This document shows positions 52,282-60,566 of a stretch of 64,000 nt of DNA, piece after piece. Source of the stretch: UBA966 sp046350355. GTDB lineage: Bacteria > Planctomycetota > Phycisphaerae > Phycisphaerales > SM1A02. Under the pieces are notes generated by a model, which searched no databases, was not told the origin of the DNA, and saw nothing but the letters and a program-made list of their open reading frames with translations. The first letter of the stretch is position 1. Each line of letters begins with the position of its first letter. The position numbers and the translations under genes were made by a program. The stretch covers positions 744,001 to 808,000 of the forward strand of contig JAXMAN010000001.1 of the NCBI GenBank assembly GCA_046350355.1. The letters are read 5' to 3'.

Positions 52282-53952
52282 GCGCGGTGCGTCCGCGCCG
52301 GCGGCGGTGGCCAGGCGCGCGGCCAGCGGGACCATCGCGGCGCGCAGGCGCTCGGCGAGCGCCTCGTCGCGCTGCGCGCGGGCGCGGGCGTGCTCGCGGG
52401 CCAGGCGCGCGAAGGCCATGAGCGCGGCGCGTTCCTCGCCCATCCACGCGCCGGGGGCCGGCGCGGCGACGGCGTTCTGCACGGCGACGACGACGCCCGC
52501 GCGCGCCGCCAGCCAGGGTCCCAGCCGCTCCGCCACGCGCGCGACCAGCGCCGCCACCGGCAGCTCCTGGTCGAGCTTGGCGAGCTGCGCTTCGACCTCC
52601 GCCTCCTTGCCTTCGAGGACCGCCTCCACTGCGAGGGCGCTGCGCGCCGCGAGCGCCTTGGGGTGCACGCCCAGCCCCTCGATGCGCGCCCACCAGCCGC
52701 CCCAGCGCACGAGCTGCTGCTCCGCGGCGGCGTCGCGCCCGAGCGCGGCGCCCTCGGCGAGCACCTCCATGACGCGCGCCAGGCGCAGCGCGCGCGTCGT
52801 CGCGTCGCCGGCGCCCTTGTTCACCGACCAGCCCGCGGCCCACGCGGCGCGGCGGCGGTCGATCTCGGCGAGCAGCTCCTGCGAGCGGCCTGCGGCGACC
52901 TCCAGCGCGGCGGGCTCGCCACCGCGCAGCGCGCGCTCGAGCGGCATCGGGTGCACGCGCGCGAGCTGGCGCGCGAAGGCGTCCATCTGCGCGCGCGCCG
53001 CGGCGCGGCGGCCGGGCTCGCGCAGCGCGGCGACCCACGCGCGGGAGACGGCGTCGAAGGGGTGGCGGCTGGCGGCGCGCATCGCGCCCATGGCGTCGAC
53101 CCAGCCGGGCACGGCGGCGATGCGCTCGAGGTCCGCGGCGGCCTCGGCCTGCGCGCGGGTGTCGTCGGGCGCGCGCGCGGCGGCGGCCTGCAGGTCGTGC
53201 GCGGCGGCGCGCAGGTCCGGGCGCAGCGCGGCGGGGTCGAAGGCCTGCACGCGGCGCGCGAGCGCGGCGGCGGCGGCGGCGGGATCGGCGGGCGGCGCGT
53301 CGTCGGCGTCGGCGGGGGCGGTCGCGGCGGGCGCGGCGCCCGGCGCGCCTGGCGCGGCGCCTGGCGCGCCCGCGTGCGGCGTTGCCGCGTCGAGCTGCGC
53401 GGGCGTCGGCCACGCCGGGCCGGGGCGCTCGGCGCGCGCCTCCAGGATCGCGAGCGCGCGCAGCAGCGGCGCGAGCATCGGGCGCAGCGCCGTCTCCGGC
53501 GTCGCGGGGGCCGGAAGCTGCGCGAGACCGCCGCCGGCGGCGCGCACGAAGGCGGCGAGCGCCTGCGCAAGTGGCTCGCCGTCCGCGCCCGCGGGCATCG
53601 GGCGCGCGAGCAGCGCGAGCACCTCGGGCGCGGCGTCGGCCAGGCGCAGGCCCGCGATCGCCATCGCCTGCTGCTCCAGCGGCGCGCCCGCGCCGTGGAA
53701 GAGAAGCTCGTACGCGACGCGCACGTACGCCATCTGCGCATCGCGCGCGGCGGAGGCGGGCTGCGCGCCCAGACGGTCGAGCTGCGCGCGCATCGCCACC
53801 GCGGCGTCGGTCGCCGCGTTCTGTTCGGGGAAGGGCTCGAGCGCGGGAATCGGCGGGGGATCGCCGGCATGCACACGCGTGCCCGTCACGGCGCAGGCCA
53901 GCGCCGCGAGCACGATTCCGGCCTGCAACGCCCGGCGCGAAGTCACTCGCAT
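52279..53952 (-). CDS. Secreted Ala/Arg-rich helical protein of unknown function
   Basis: 557 aa. Signal peptide MRVTSRRALQAGIVLAALACAVTGTRVHA is clear. The mature part is nearly all alpha helix by composition (about 25 percent Ala), with a Pro/Ala/Asp low-complexity hinge at about 185-220 (PGAAPGAPGAAPAATAPADADD). No known domain is seen. The frame is real: it has a signal peptide, a plausible stop, and lies between two real genes on one strand, overlapping truA by 10 bp. It could be a periplasmic scaffold; nothing in the sequence says more. Confidence 0.65.
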   Translation of the reverse strand: MRVTSRRALQAGIVLAALACAVTGTRVHAGDPPPIPALEPFPEQNAATDAAVAMRAQLDRLGAQPASAARDAQMAYVRVAYELLFHGAGAPLEQQAMAIAGLRLADAAPEVLALLARPMPAGADGEPLAQALAAFVRAAGGGLAQLPAPATPETALRPMLAPLLRALAILEARAERPGPAWPTPAQLDAATPHAGAPGAAPGAPGAAPAATAPADADDAPPADPAAAAAALARRVQAFDPAALRPDLRAAAHDLQAAAARAPDDTRAQAEAAADLERIAAVPGWVDAMGAMRAASRHPFDAVSRAWVAALREPGRRAAARAQMDAFARQLARVHPMPLERALRGGEPAALEVAAGRSQELLAEIDRRRAAWAAGWSVNKGAGDATTRALRLARVMEVLAEGAALGRDAAAEQQLVRWGGWWARIEGLGVHPKALAARSALAVEAVLEGKEAEVEAQLAKLDQELPVAALVARVAERLGPWLAARAGVVVAVQNAVAAPAPGAWMGEERAALMAFARLAREHARARAQRDEALAERLRAAMVPLAARLATAAGADAPR

Positions 53953-54803
53953 GCGTCCTCCGCCGCTGCATCCGCGCCGGCGCCCGCGCCCGCCGGCGCC
54001 GCGCCAGCTGCGCCGGGCCCACGCTGCGACCCGTACGCGATCCACTCCAGCCGCAGCCCCTGCGGCGGCAGCGTCGGACCCGCGTGCGTGCGCTCCTGCG
54101 TGCGCAGGATGTCTCGCACCTGCGCGGGGCCGATGCGCCCGCGGCCGACCTCGACGAGCGTGCCCGCGATGATGCGCACCATGTTGTAGAGGAAGCCGCT
54201 GCCGGCGATCTCGATCACCAGCCGTCCCGCGCGCGGCTGCATCACGGTGCAGCCGAAGACGGTGCGGACCGTCGACTCGCGGCCGTGCGAGGCGTTCGCG
54301 AGCCCCGCGAAGTCGTGCGTGCCCACGAGCGCCGCGGCGGCCTCGCGCATCGGCGCGGGATCGAGCCGATGCCAGGTCTGCCAGACGGTGCGGCGCTCGA
54401 AGAGAAGCGCGCCCTCGCGCCCGTCGCGGCCATCGCAGCCGTGCTCGATCGTGTAGCGGTAGCACTTGCTGGTGCAGTGCGAGATGGGGTCGAAGTCGCC
54501 GGCGACGGCCTCGGCCCCGCGCACGCGCACATCCGCGGGCAGGCGCGCGTTCACGGCCATCGGCAGGCGGTCCAGCGGCACGCGGTGGTCCGCGCTGAAG
54601 GCCGCGACCTGTCCCAGGGCGTGCACGCCGGCATCGGTGCGGCTGGCGCCGACCAGCGAGATGGGGGCGGCGACCACCTCGGTGAGCACTTCCTGCAGCG
54701 TTCCCTGGACGGTGCGCAGGGGTGCGAGCCCCGGGGGTTCCTGGCGCTGCCAGCCGTGGAAATCGGTGCCGTCGTAGGCGATCAGCAGTCGGACACGGCC
54801 CAT
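53943..54803 (-). CDS. truA: tRNA pseudouridine synthase TruA
   Basis: 286 aa from ATG 54803. It makes pseudouridine at 38-40 of tRNA. Seen: RLLIAYDGTDFHGWQRQ, ISLVGASRTDAGVHALGQVAAF with the catalytic Asp in RTDAGVHA, CTSKCYRYTI, and RLVIEIAGSGFLYNMVRIIAGTL. The C-terminal 30 residues are Ala/Gly low complexity. A TATTCT -10 ends 8 bp before the ATG, so the mRNA is leaderless. The longer upstream frame has no support. Confidence 0.96.
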   Translation of the reverse strand: MGRVRLLIAYDGTDFHGWQRQEPPGLAPLRTVQGTLQEVLTEVVAAPISLVGASRTDAGVHALGQVAAFSADHRVPLDRLPMAVNARLPADVRVRGAEAVAGDFDPISHCTSKCYRYTIEHGCDGRDGREGALLFERRTVWQTWHRLDPAPMREAAAALVGTHDFAGLANASHGRESTVRTVFGCTVMQPRAGRLVIEIAGSGFLYNMVRIIAGTLVEVGRGRIGPAQVRDILRTQERTHAGPTLPPQGLRLEWIAYGSQRGPGAAGAAPAGAGAGADAAAEDACE

Positions 54804-54811
54804 CGGGGTGA

Positions 54812-54817
54812 AGAATA
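54812..54817 (-). promoter_or_regulatory. -10 TATTCT, leaderless truA
   Basis: Ends 8 bp before the ATG at 54803. Identical hexamer to the fused transporter gene's. Confidence 0.55.
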
Positions 54818-54915
54818 GGGGGGTGAAGCGGCCCGTCCGGTTACGGGAACTCAAGTTCCACCAGTGTCCGGGGAGAGTCCGGAGTGCTTTTTGTGGACTT
54901 GTGGCGGTTGCGGCT

Positions 54916-54921
54916 TAGGAT
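54916..54921 (+). promoter_or_regulatory. Putative -10 TAGGAT of the dockerin gene
   Basis: Lies 53 bp before the ATG at 54975. TTGTGG at 54891-54896 is a possible -35 with a 19 bp spacer. GGAG is present before the ATG, so this gene is leadered. Confidence 0.4.
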
Positions 54922-54974
54922 TGGTCGGACCGGACCTGTTGTTCCGGCGTGACCCATTTGTGGAGCCCCACCCG

Positions 54975-55982
54975 ATGAAGATCCAGATCACCGCCTGCTC
55001 GGCCCTCTGTCTTGCCATGACCGCCTTCGCCGATGTGCCCGTCATCGACGGCACCGCCGATGCGCTCTACGGCCCCGCGCTTTCCGTCCAGACGACCGGA
55101 ACGCAGTTCGGAAACTCCGACCTCGGCCTGCCTGACTGGGCCAACGGAAGCGAGCTCGACACGGGCTACGCCTTCGTCGCGGACGGCTTCCTCTACATCT
55201 GCGTCGGCGGCAACCTGGAGAGCAACTACAACAAGCTCGAGGTCTTCATCGACTGCCGTCCGGGCGGCCAGAACACGCTGCGCGGCGACAACCGCGACGT
55301 GGACTTCAACGGCCTCAACCGCATGGGCAACGACGGCTCGGGCAACGGCCTGACCTTCGACGAGGGCTTCGGCGCCGACTACTGGCTCGGCGTCACCTGC
55401 GGCGGCCCGGACTTCACCCTCTACGCCAACTGCTCCGAGCTGCTCACCGACGGCGGCGAGGGCGCGGGCGGCTACCTGGGCGCGGCGGGCGCGCTCCTTC
55501 CGGTCGTCGGCTTCAACGGCGTCGAGGCCGCGATCAACAACTCGAACGTCGGCGGCGTGCCCTTCGGCGCCGATCCGGCCGATGGCGCGGGCGTCACGAC
55601 CGGCGTCGAGTTCAAGGTGCCGCTGAGCGTCCTTGGCTACGACGGCGGCCCGATCAAGGTCTGCGCCTTCATCAACGGCGGCGGCCACGACTTCCTCTCC
55701 AACCAGGTCCTCGGCCCGTGCCCGCCCGGCACCGGCAACCTGGGTGAGCCGCGCACCGTGAACTTCCAGACCATCGCCGGCAACCAGTACTTCGAGGTCG
55801 GCGGCGGCGGCGGCAATCCCTGCCCCGCGGACCTCAACGGCGACGGCGTCGTGGACGGCGCGGACCTCGGCCAGCTCCTGGGCACCTGGGGCCAGAGCGG
55901 CTCGGCGGACCTCAACGGCGACGGCGTCGTCGACGGCGCGGACCTCGGCCAGCTCCTGGGCACCTGGGGCGCCTGCCCGTAA
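54975..55982 (+). CDS. Secreted protein with tandem GC-type dockerin repeats
   Basis: 335 aa from ATG 54975, start fixed by the signal peptide MKIQITACSALCLAMTAFA. The body (20-285) begins VPVIDGTADALYGPALSVQT, the start pattern of CBM9-like/DOMON-type sugar-binding folds, but no catalytic domain is seen. The C-terminus has two dockerin calcium loops, ADLNGDGVVDGADLGQLLG each, flanked by Cys at CPAD and the final ACP. Dockerins bind cohesins or, in Phycisphaerales, an unknown partner; the Cys pair bracketing the repeats marks the 'GC-type' class. The two repeats are almost identical at DNA level. A terminator follows. Confidence 0.9.
   Translation: MKIQITACSALCLAMTAFADVPVIDGTADALYGPALSVQTTGTQFGNSDLGLPDWANGSELDTGYAFVADGFLYICVGGNLESNYNKLEVFIDCRPGGQNTLRGDNRDVDFNGLNRMGNDGSGNGLTFDEGFGADYWLGVTCGGPDFTLYANCSELLTDGGEGAGGYLGAAGALLPVVGFNGVEAAINNSNVGGVPFGADPADGAGVTTGVEFKVPLSVLGYDGGPIKVCAFINGGGHDFLSNQVLGPCPPGTGNLGEPRTVNFQTIAGNQYFEVGGGGGNPCPADLNGDGVVDGADLGQLLGTWGQSGSADLNGDGVVDGADLGQLLGTWGACP
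55827..55970 (+). repeat. Two 66 bp direct repeats encoding dockerin units
   Basis: 55827-55892 and 55905-55970 are identical except for one base (55853 G versus 55931 C), a synonymous Val codon change GTG/GTC. A 12 bp spacer (Gln-Ser-Gly-Ser) separates them. Confidence 0.95.
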
Positions 55983-56006
55983 GGCCTCGCCTGCAATCGC
56001 ATCATC

Positions 56007-56043
56007 CGACGGCCCTGGCTCGCGCCGGGGCCGTCGTGCTTTT
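56007..56043 (+). terminator. Rho-independent terminator after the dockerin gene
   Basis: Stem CGACGGCCC / GGGCCGTCG, then GTGCTTTTG, starting about 25 bp after the stop. Confidence 0.7.
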
Positions 56044-56054
56044 GCGGCGATGCG

Positions 56055-57245
56055 TCAGCCCGCGCGGTCGAGCGCGTCGGGCAGGCGCGCGCCCGCTTCG
56101 TCGGCGGCGAAGAGGTGCGCGGCGGAGAGATCGACGGTGACCGCGACCTCGGTCCCTTCGGCCAGGCGCTCGTCGTTGGGCACGCGTGCGACCAGCCGCT
56201 GTGCGCCCGCGGAGAGGACCAGGTCCATGCGGTCTCCCAGGCGCTCGATCGCATCCAGGCGCGCGGCGAGGCGCGCGTGCGCGCCCGCGGCGGCGCCCGC
56301 GCCCGCCGGCTCCACGCGCAGCTGGTCCGGCCGCACGCCCAGGACCGCCGCGCCCGCAGGCGGCGACGGCCAGCGCGCGGCGGGCAGCGGCAGCTCGAGC
56401 CCCGCGCCGCGCAGCGTGGCGCCCTCGACGCGGCCCTCGACGAAGTTCATCACCGGCGTGCCGACGAAGCCCGCGACGAAGCGGTTCGCCGGGCGCGCGT
56501 AGCAGACCGCGGGCGTCGCGAACTGCTGCACGACGCCGCCGCGCATCACCACCATGCGGTCGGCGAGCGTCATCGCCTCCTCCTGGTCGTGCGTGACATA
56601 GACCATGCTCGCGCGCGTGCGGCGGTGCAGCTCGCGAAGCTCGGCGCGCATCTCGATGCGCAGGCGCGCGTCGAGGTTGCTCAGCGGCTCGTCGAAGAGG
56701 AAGACCTGCGGATCGCGCACGAGCGCGCGGCCCAGCGCGACGCGCTGGCGCTGGCCGCCCGAGAGCGCGCGCGGCTGGCGGTCCAGCTCGGCCTCGATGC
56801 CCAGCGTGCGCGCGGCGGCGGCGACCTTGGCGTCGATCTCGGCGCGCTCGGCGGCCCATTCGCGGTGGCGCAGCGCCCACGCGAGCGGCCCCGCGTGGCG
56901 GCGCCGCCGCAGCAGCCCGAAGGCGATGTTCGCGCGCACCGTCATGTGCGGGTAGAGCGCGTAGTTCTGGAAGACCATCGCCACATCGCGGTCCTTGGGC
57001 GCGACCTCGTTGACGACGCGTCCGCCGATGGAGATCGTCCCCGAGGTGATCGTCTCCAGCCCCGCGATCATGCGCAGCAGCGTGCTCTTGCCGCAGCCGC
57101 TGGGGCCGACCAGCACGATGAACTCGCCGTCCTGGAAGGAGAGCGTCGCGTCGGCGACCGCGCGCACGGGGCCGCGCCCCGCCGCGCCGGGGAGGGCGCC
57201 CTCGTCGTAGGTCTTGCAGACGTTTCGCAGTTCGATGCTCGCCAT
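56055..57245 (-). CDS. CUT1-type sugar ABC transporter ATPase (MalK/UgpC/MsmK family)
   Basis: 396 aa. Seen: Walker A VGPSGCGKSTLLRM, Q loop MVFQNYALYPHMTV, signature LSGGQRQRVALGRAL, Walker B VFLFDEPLSNLDARLR, and switch VYVTHDQEEAMTLADR. The C-terminal regulatory TOBE region is present (VLGVRPDQLRVEPA, LVARVPNDERLAEGTEV). An insert of about 20 residues after LLRRRRHAGPLAWALRHREW widens the helical domain. It is the last of three transporter genes on the minus strand. These ATPases often serve several sugar importers. Confidence 0.93.
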   Translation of the reverse strand: MASIELRNVCKTYDEGALPGAAGRGPVRAVADATLSFQDGEFIVLVGPSGCGKSTLLRMIAGLETITSGTISIGGRVVNEVAPKDRDVAMVFQNYALYPHMTVRANIAFGLLRRRRHAGPLAWALRHREWAAERAEIDAKVAAAARTLGIEAELDRQPRALSGGQRQRVALGRALVRDPQVFLFDEPLSNLDARLRIEMRAELRELHRRTRASMVYVTHDQEEAMTLADRMVVMRGGVVQQFATPAVCYARPANRFVAGFVGTPVMNFVEGRVEGATLRGAGLELPLPAARWPSPPAGAAVLGVRPDQLRVEPAGAGAAAGAHARLAARLDAIERLGDRMDLVLSAGAQRLVARVPNDERLAEGTEVAVTVDLSAAHLFAADEAGARLPDALDRAG

Positions 57246-57273
57246 GGTTCGCCTTGCTGCTGCGTGCGTGGGA

Positions 57274-58134
57274 TCAGCCCTTCACCGCGCCCTTGCCCAG
57301 GCCCTCGATGAACTGCCTCTGCGCGGCCAGGAAGAGGAGGATGCACGGGAGCATCGTCACCAGGCTCGCCGCCATGAGCAGGTTGACCTTGGTGATGCCG
57401 CCGTACTGGTTGCGGAAGGAGTTGAGCGCGACGCTCAGCGTCGCCTGCTCGTCGCTCTGGAGGTAGATGAGGGGCGCGAGGAAGTCGTTCCACGCGAAGA
57501 TGAAGGTGAAGACCGCGGTGATCGCGCCCACGGGGCGCGTCAGCGGCAGGATCAGGTGCCACCAGATGCGCAGCCACCCGCAGCCGTCCAGGCGCGCGGC
57601 GTCCAGCAGCGCCTCGGGGATCTGCGCGATGAACTGCCGGTACATGAAGATGAAGAAGGCGTTGCCGAAGAAGGCCGGCACGACCAGCGGCAGGAAGGTG
57701 TTCACCCAGCCCAGGTTCCGGAAGAGGATGAAGAGCGGGATCATCGTCACCTGCGCGGGCAGCATCATCGTGCCGAGCATGACCAGGAACATCGCGCGGC
57801 TGCCGCGAAAGCGCATGCGCGCGAAGGCGAGCCCCACGAGGCTGCTGCTGAGCACCGTTCCCAGCGTCGTCAGCACCGCGATGACCACGCTGTTGGCGAG
57901 CGCGTCCTGGAAGCCCTGCCACTCGACGGTGCCCATGTGCGAGAGCGCGTCGGCGTAGTTGCGCCACTGCGGATCGGTGGGCAGCAGGGCGCCCGCGCCG
58001 CCGCGCACGGTCGCGGCCTGCGCCGCGTCCGGCGTCATCAGGCTGACCGAGAGCATCCACCAGAGCGGGAAGAGGAAGGCCGCGGTGCCCGCGATCAGCA
58101 GCGCGTAGACGAGGATGGATCCGCCGCGGCGCAT
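57274..58134 (-). CDS. CUT1-type sugar ABC permease (MalG/UgpE-like)
   Basis: 286 aa. Six membrane helices; seen: LIAGTAAFLFPLWWMLSVSLM, ANSVVIAVLTTLGTVLSSSL, VTMIPLFILFRNLGWVNTFL and the EAA loop EALLDAARLDGCGWLRIWWHLILPLTRP. Its start lies 1 bp after the fused gene's stop, so translation is likely coupled. It would pair with the permease half of the fused protein. Confidence 0.92.
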   Translation of the reverse strand: MRRGGSILVYALLIAGTAAFLFPLWWMLSVSLMTPDAAQAATVRGGAGALLPTDPQWRNYADALSHMGTVEWQGFQDALANSVVIAVLTTLGTVLSSSLVGLAFARMRFRGSRAMFLVMLGTMMLPAQVTMIPLFILFRNLGWVNTFLPLVVPAFFGNAFFIFMYRQFIAQIPEALLDAARLDGCGWLRIWWHLILPLTRPVGAITAVFTFIFAWNDFLAPLIYLQSDEQATLSVALNSFRNQYGGITKVNLLMAASLVTMLPCILLFLAAQRQFIEGLGKGAVKG

Positions 58135-58135
58135 G

Positions 58136-60547
58136 TCAGTGCTTCAGCGCCTCGTAGTGGACCGTCCCGCGGGAGAGGCGCAGCAGCGCGCCCGTCACCG
58201 CCATCACCACCACCAGCAGCAGCCACGCCATCGCGGAGGCGTAGCCCATCTCGTAGTACTCGAACCCCTGGTTGTAGAGGTAGAGCACGTAGAAGCGGGT
58301 GAGGTCGCCCGGCTCGCCGCCGGTCATCACGAAGGCCTGCGTGAAGACCTGGAAGCTGCCGATGACGGCCATCAGCACGTTGAAGAGGATCACCGGCCCG
58401 AGCATCGGCAGCGTGATGCGCCGGAACTGCGCGAAGGGTCGCACGCCGTCGATCTCCGCGGCCTCGTAGAGGTCGTCGGGGATGTTCTGCAGGCCCGCGA
58501 GGTAGATCATCATCGAGCCGCCCACGAACCACATGCTCATGATCGCGAAGGCGGGCGGACCGAAGAGCGCCGCGTCCTTGCCGAACCACTCCGGCGGCTT
58601 CGCGTCCACCAGGGCGAGCAGCGGTGCGAGCACCTGGTTCATCAGCCCGTGGTCGCCGTCGAAGACCCAGCGCCAGAGCACCGCGACGCCGACGCCCGCG
58701 AGCACCGAGGGCAGGTACCACGCCGCGCGGAAGAAGCCGATGCCGCGCACCTGGCGCCGCATGAGGAGCGCGGCCAGCAGCGCCATCGCCTGTCCCGCGG
58801 GGACCGCCACCGCCACGTAGTAGAGGGTGACGATCGCGCTGGTCCGGAACCGCTGGTCCTGCCCGAGAAGCTGCGCGTAGTTGCCTGCGCCGACCCACTT
58901 CGCCTCCGAGAGCGTGCTCATGCCCTTCCAGCTCGTGAAGGAGAGGAGCAGGCTCAGCGCGACCGGAAACGCCATGAAGACCAGGAAGCCCAGGATCCAC
59001 GGCGAGGCGAAGAGGTAGCCCGCGCGCTCCTCGGCACGCAGCGTCGGCGGCAGCCGGCGCCGCGCGCGCCACCACGCCAGCGCCGCGATCGCGACGGCGG
59101 CCGCGGCGCCCGCGCACGCGGCGATCGCGCCCCAGGGCATCGGCGGGTGGCCGCCGCGGCCCAGCGGGCTCTCGCGCTCCTGGCGCCACTCGCGCTCGAA
59201 GTCCGCGATCGATTCGTCGAGCGTGCGGTTGCCGGTCTTGAGCGCCTCGTCGAGCTTGCTGCCCAGGAGCGCCTCGAACTTCGGGTTCGTCGGCCACTCG
59301 ACGACGCGCGCGTTGGGGATCGCGTCGAGGTAGGCGCGGTCGTTCGCGGGCTTGGTCGCGGGATCGACGAAGGCGTCGCTCTCCGCCGCGCGTCGGTTGG
59401 AGGGGATCGCCAGGCCCAGGCGCGCCTGCGCGCGCTGGCCCTCCTCGTCGGTGAGCCAGCGGGCGAGCTTCCACGCCTCGTCCTTGTGGCGCGACTGCGC
59501 GCTGATGCTCCACGCCACGGTGAGGATGATGTTGGCGCGGTCGGCGCCGCGCGGCAGGGGGGCGAAATCCCAGTCGAAGGCGCGGATGCGCGCGTACTCG
59601 GGGACGACCCAGCGTCCGAAGGGGCCCGCCATGCCCACGCGGCCGGTGGAGAAGACCGCGGCCCCGGTGGCCATCTTGCTTCGCCCGCTGGTGAGCGTGC
59701 CCGTCTCGTCGTGGCGCCAGGCGCGCAGGCGGTCGAGCGCGGCGCGCGCGCGCGGGTCGCGCAGGTTGACCTGGTCGAAGTCCGCGCCCACGACATCGAC
59801 CCCCTCCGTGAAGAGGTACGCGCGGACCATCGCGGGCCAGGTGACGAACTCGGCGCCCACATAGGGCTCGCCCTGCTCGTCCTTGACGGCGCCGATGCGC
59901 CGCGCGGCGTCGACGAAGTCGTCCCAGGTCCAGTCGGGCTTCGGGAGCGGGACGCCCGCCTTCCGGAAGAGGTCCTTGTTGTAGTAGAAGCCGACCGTCG
60001 TGAAGTCCTTGGGAATGCCGTAGAGCGTGCCGCGCCCCGCGCGCGCGCCGTCGAAGCGGAAGGCGTCGACGACCTGCGGGTAGAAGTCCTCCAGGCGCAG
60101 CGCACCGGGCCCGCCCGCGGCGGCGTCGCGCGCGATGTACGCGTCCAGCGGCTCCAGCAGCCCCAGGGAGACGAAGCTGGGGATGCGCTCGTTGCCCACA
60201 TAGAAGAGGTCCGGCGGCGTCCCCGCGGCGGTCATCGTCTGCAGCTTGGTGTAGAAGCTGCCCGCGTCGCCGGGGTTGATGCGCCGGACGCGGATGCCGG
60301 GGTTGGCGCGCTCGAAGCCGCGCAGCGCGTCCTCGACGATGCGGTCCTCCTCGGGGCCGCCCTCGCCGGACCAGTGCAGCACGGTCAGGGTCGTGGTGCC
60401 CGCGTCGGCCCGCTCGGCGCGCAGCATCCGCCAGCCGACGCGGCCGAAGGACCAGGTCACCAGCGCCGCCGCGAGGATGGCGAGCGTCCACCGGAACGTG
60501 CTCGCGCCTATTCTGAGGGACCGCGTTTCAGAGCCGGTGGACGGCAT
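58136..60547 (-). CDS. Fused sugar-binding protein and ABC permease (MalE-MalF fusion type)
   Basis: 803 aa. Residues 20-36 form a membrane helix. Residues 52-455 are a family 1 solute-binding domain (TVLHWSGEGGPEEDRIVEDA, GIPKDFTTVGFYYNKDLF, PNARVVEWPTNPKFEALL). A second helix lies at 472-492. Residues 510-800 are a MalF-like permease: YLFASPWILGFLVFMAFPVA, VLYLYNQGFEYYEMGYASAM and the EAA loop DLYEAAEIDGVRPFAQFRRI at about 692-711. Both halves are complete and no frameshift is needed, so this is a true fusion. Topology is consistent: domain 1 periplasmic, permease N-terminus cytoplasmic. Separate proteins are the rule for CUT1 importers. ATG 60547 follows a TATTCT -10. Confidence 0.92.
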   Translation of the reverse strand: MPSTGSETRSLRIGASTFRWTLAILAAALVTWSFGRVGWRMLRAERADAGTTTLTVLHWSGEGGPEEDRIVEDALRGFERANPGIRVRRINPGDAGSFYTKLQTMTAAGTPPDLFYVGNERIPSFVSLGLLEPLDAYIARDAAAGGPGALRLEDFYPQVVDAFRFDGARAGRGTLYGIPKDFTTVGFYYNKDLFRKAGVPLPKPDWTWDDFVDAARRIGAVKDEQGEPYVGAEFVTWPAMVRAYLFTEGVDVVGADFDQVNLRDPRARAALDRLRAWRHDETGTLTSGRSKMATGAAVFSTGRVGMAGPFGRWVVPEYARIRAFDWDFAPLPRGADRANIILTVAWSISAQSRHKDEAWKLARWLTDEEGQRAQARLGLAIPSNRRAAESDAFVDPATKPANDRAYLDAIPNARVVEWPTNPKFEALLGSKLDEALKTGNRTLDESIADFEREWRQERESPLGRGGHPPMPWGAIAACAGAAAAVAIAALAWWRARRRLPPTLRAEERAGYLFASPWILGFLVFMAFPVALSLLLSFTSWKGMSTLSEAKWVGAGNYAQLLGQDQRFRTSAIVTLYYVAVAVPAGQAMALLAALLMRRQVRGIGFFRAAWYLPSVLAGVGVAVLWRWVFDGDHGLMNQVLAPLLALVDAKPPEWFGKDAALFGPPAFAIMSMWFVGGSMMIYLAGLQNIPDDLYEAAEIDGVRPFAQFRRITLPMLGPVILFNVLMAVIGSFQVFTQAFVMTGGEPGDLTRFYVLYLYNQGFEYYEMGYASAMAWLLLVVVMAVTGALLRLSRGTVHYEALKH

Positions 60548-60560
60548 CCGTCGAAGAATA
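60509..60560. promoter_or_regulatory. Divergent promoters of the maltodextrin locus
   Basis: Minus-strand TATTCT at 60555-60560 ends 7 bp before the transporter ATG (60547). Plus-strand TATTCT at 60509-60514 lies inside the transporter's coding region and would give the GH13 gene a leader of about 45 nt. The start codons are only 19 bp apart, so the 5' ends of the two transcripts overlap. Confidence 0.45.
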
Positions 60561-60566
60561 GCACCC

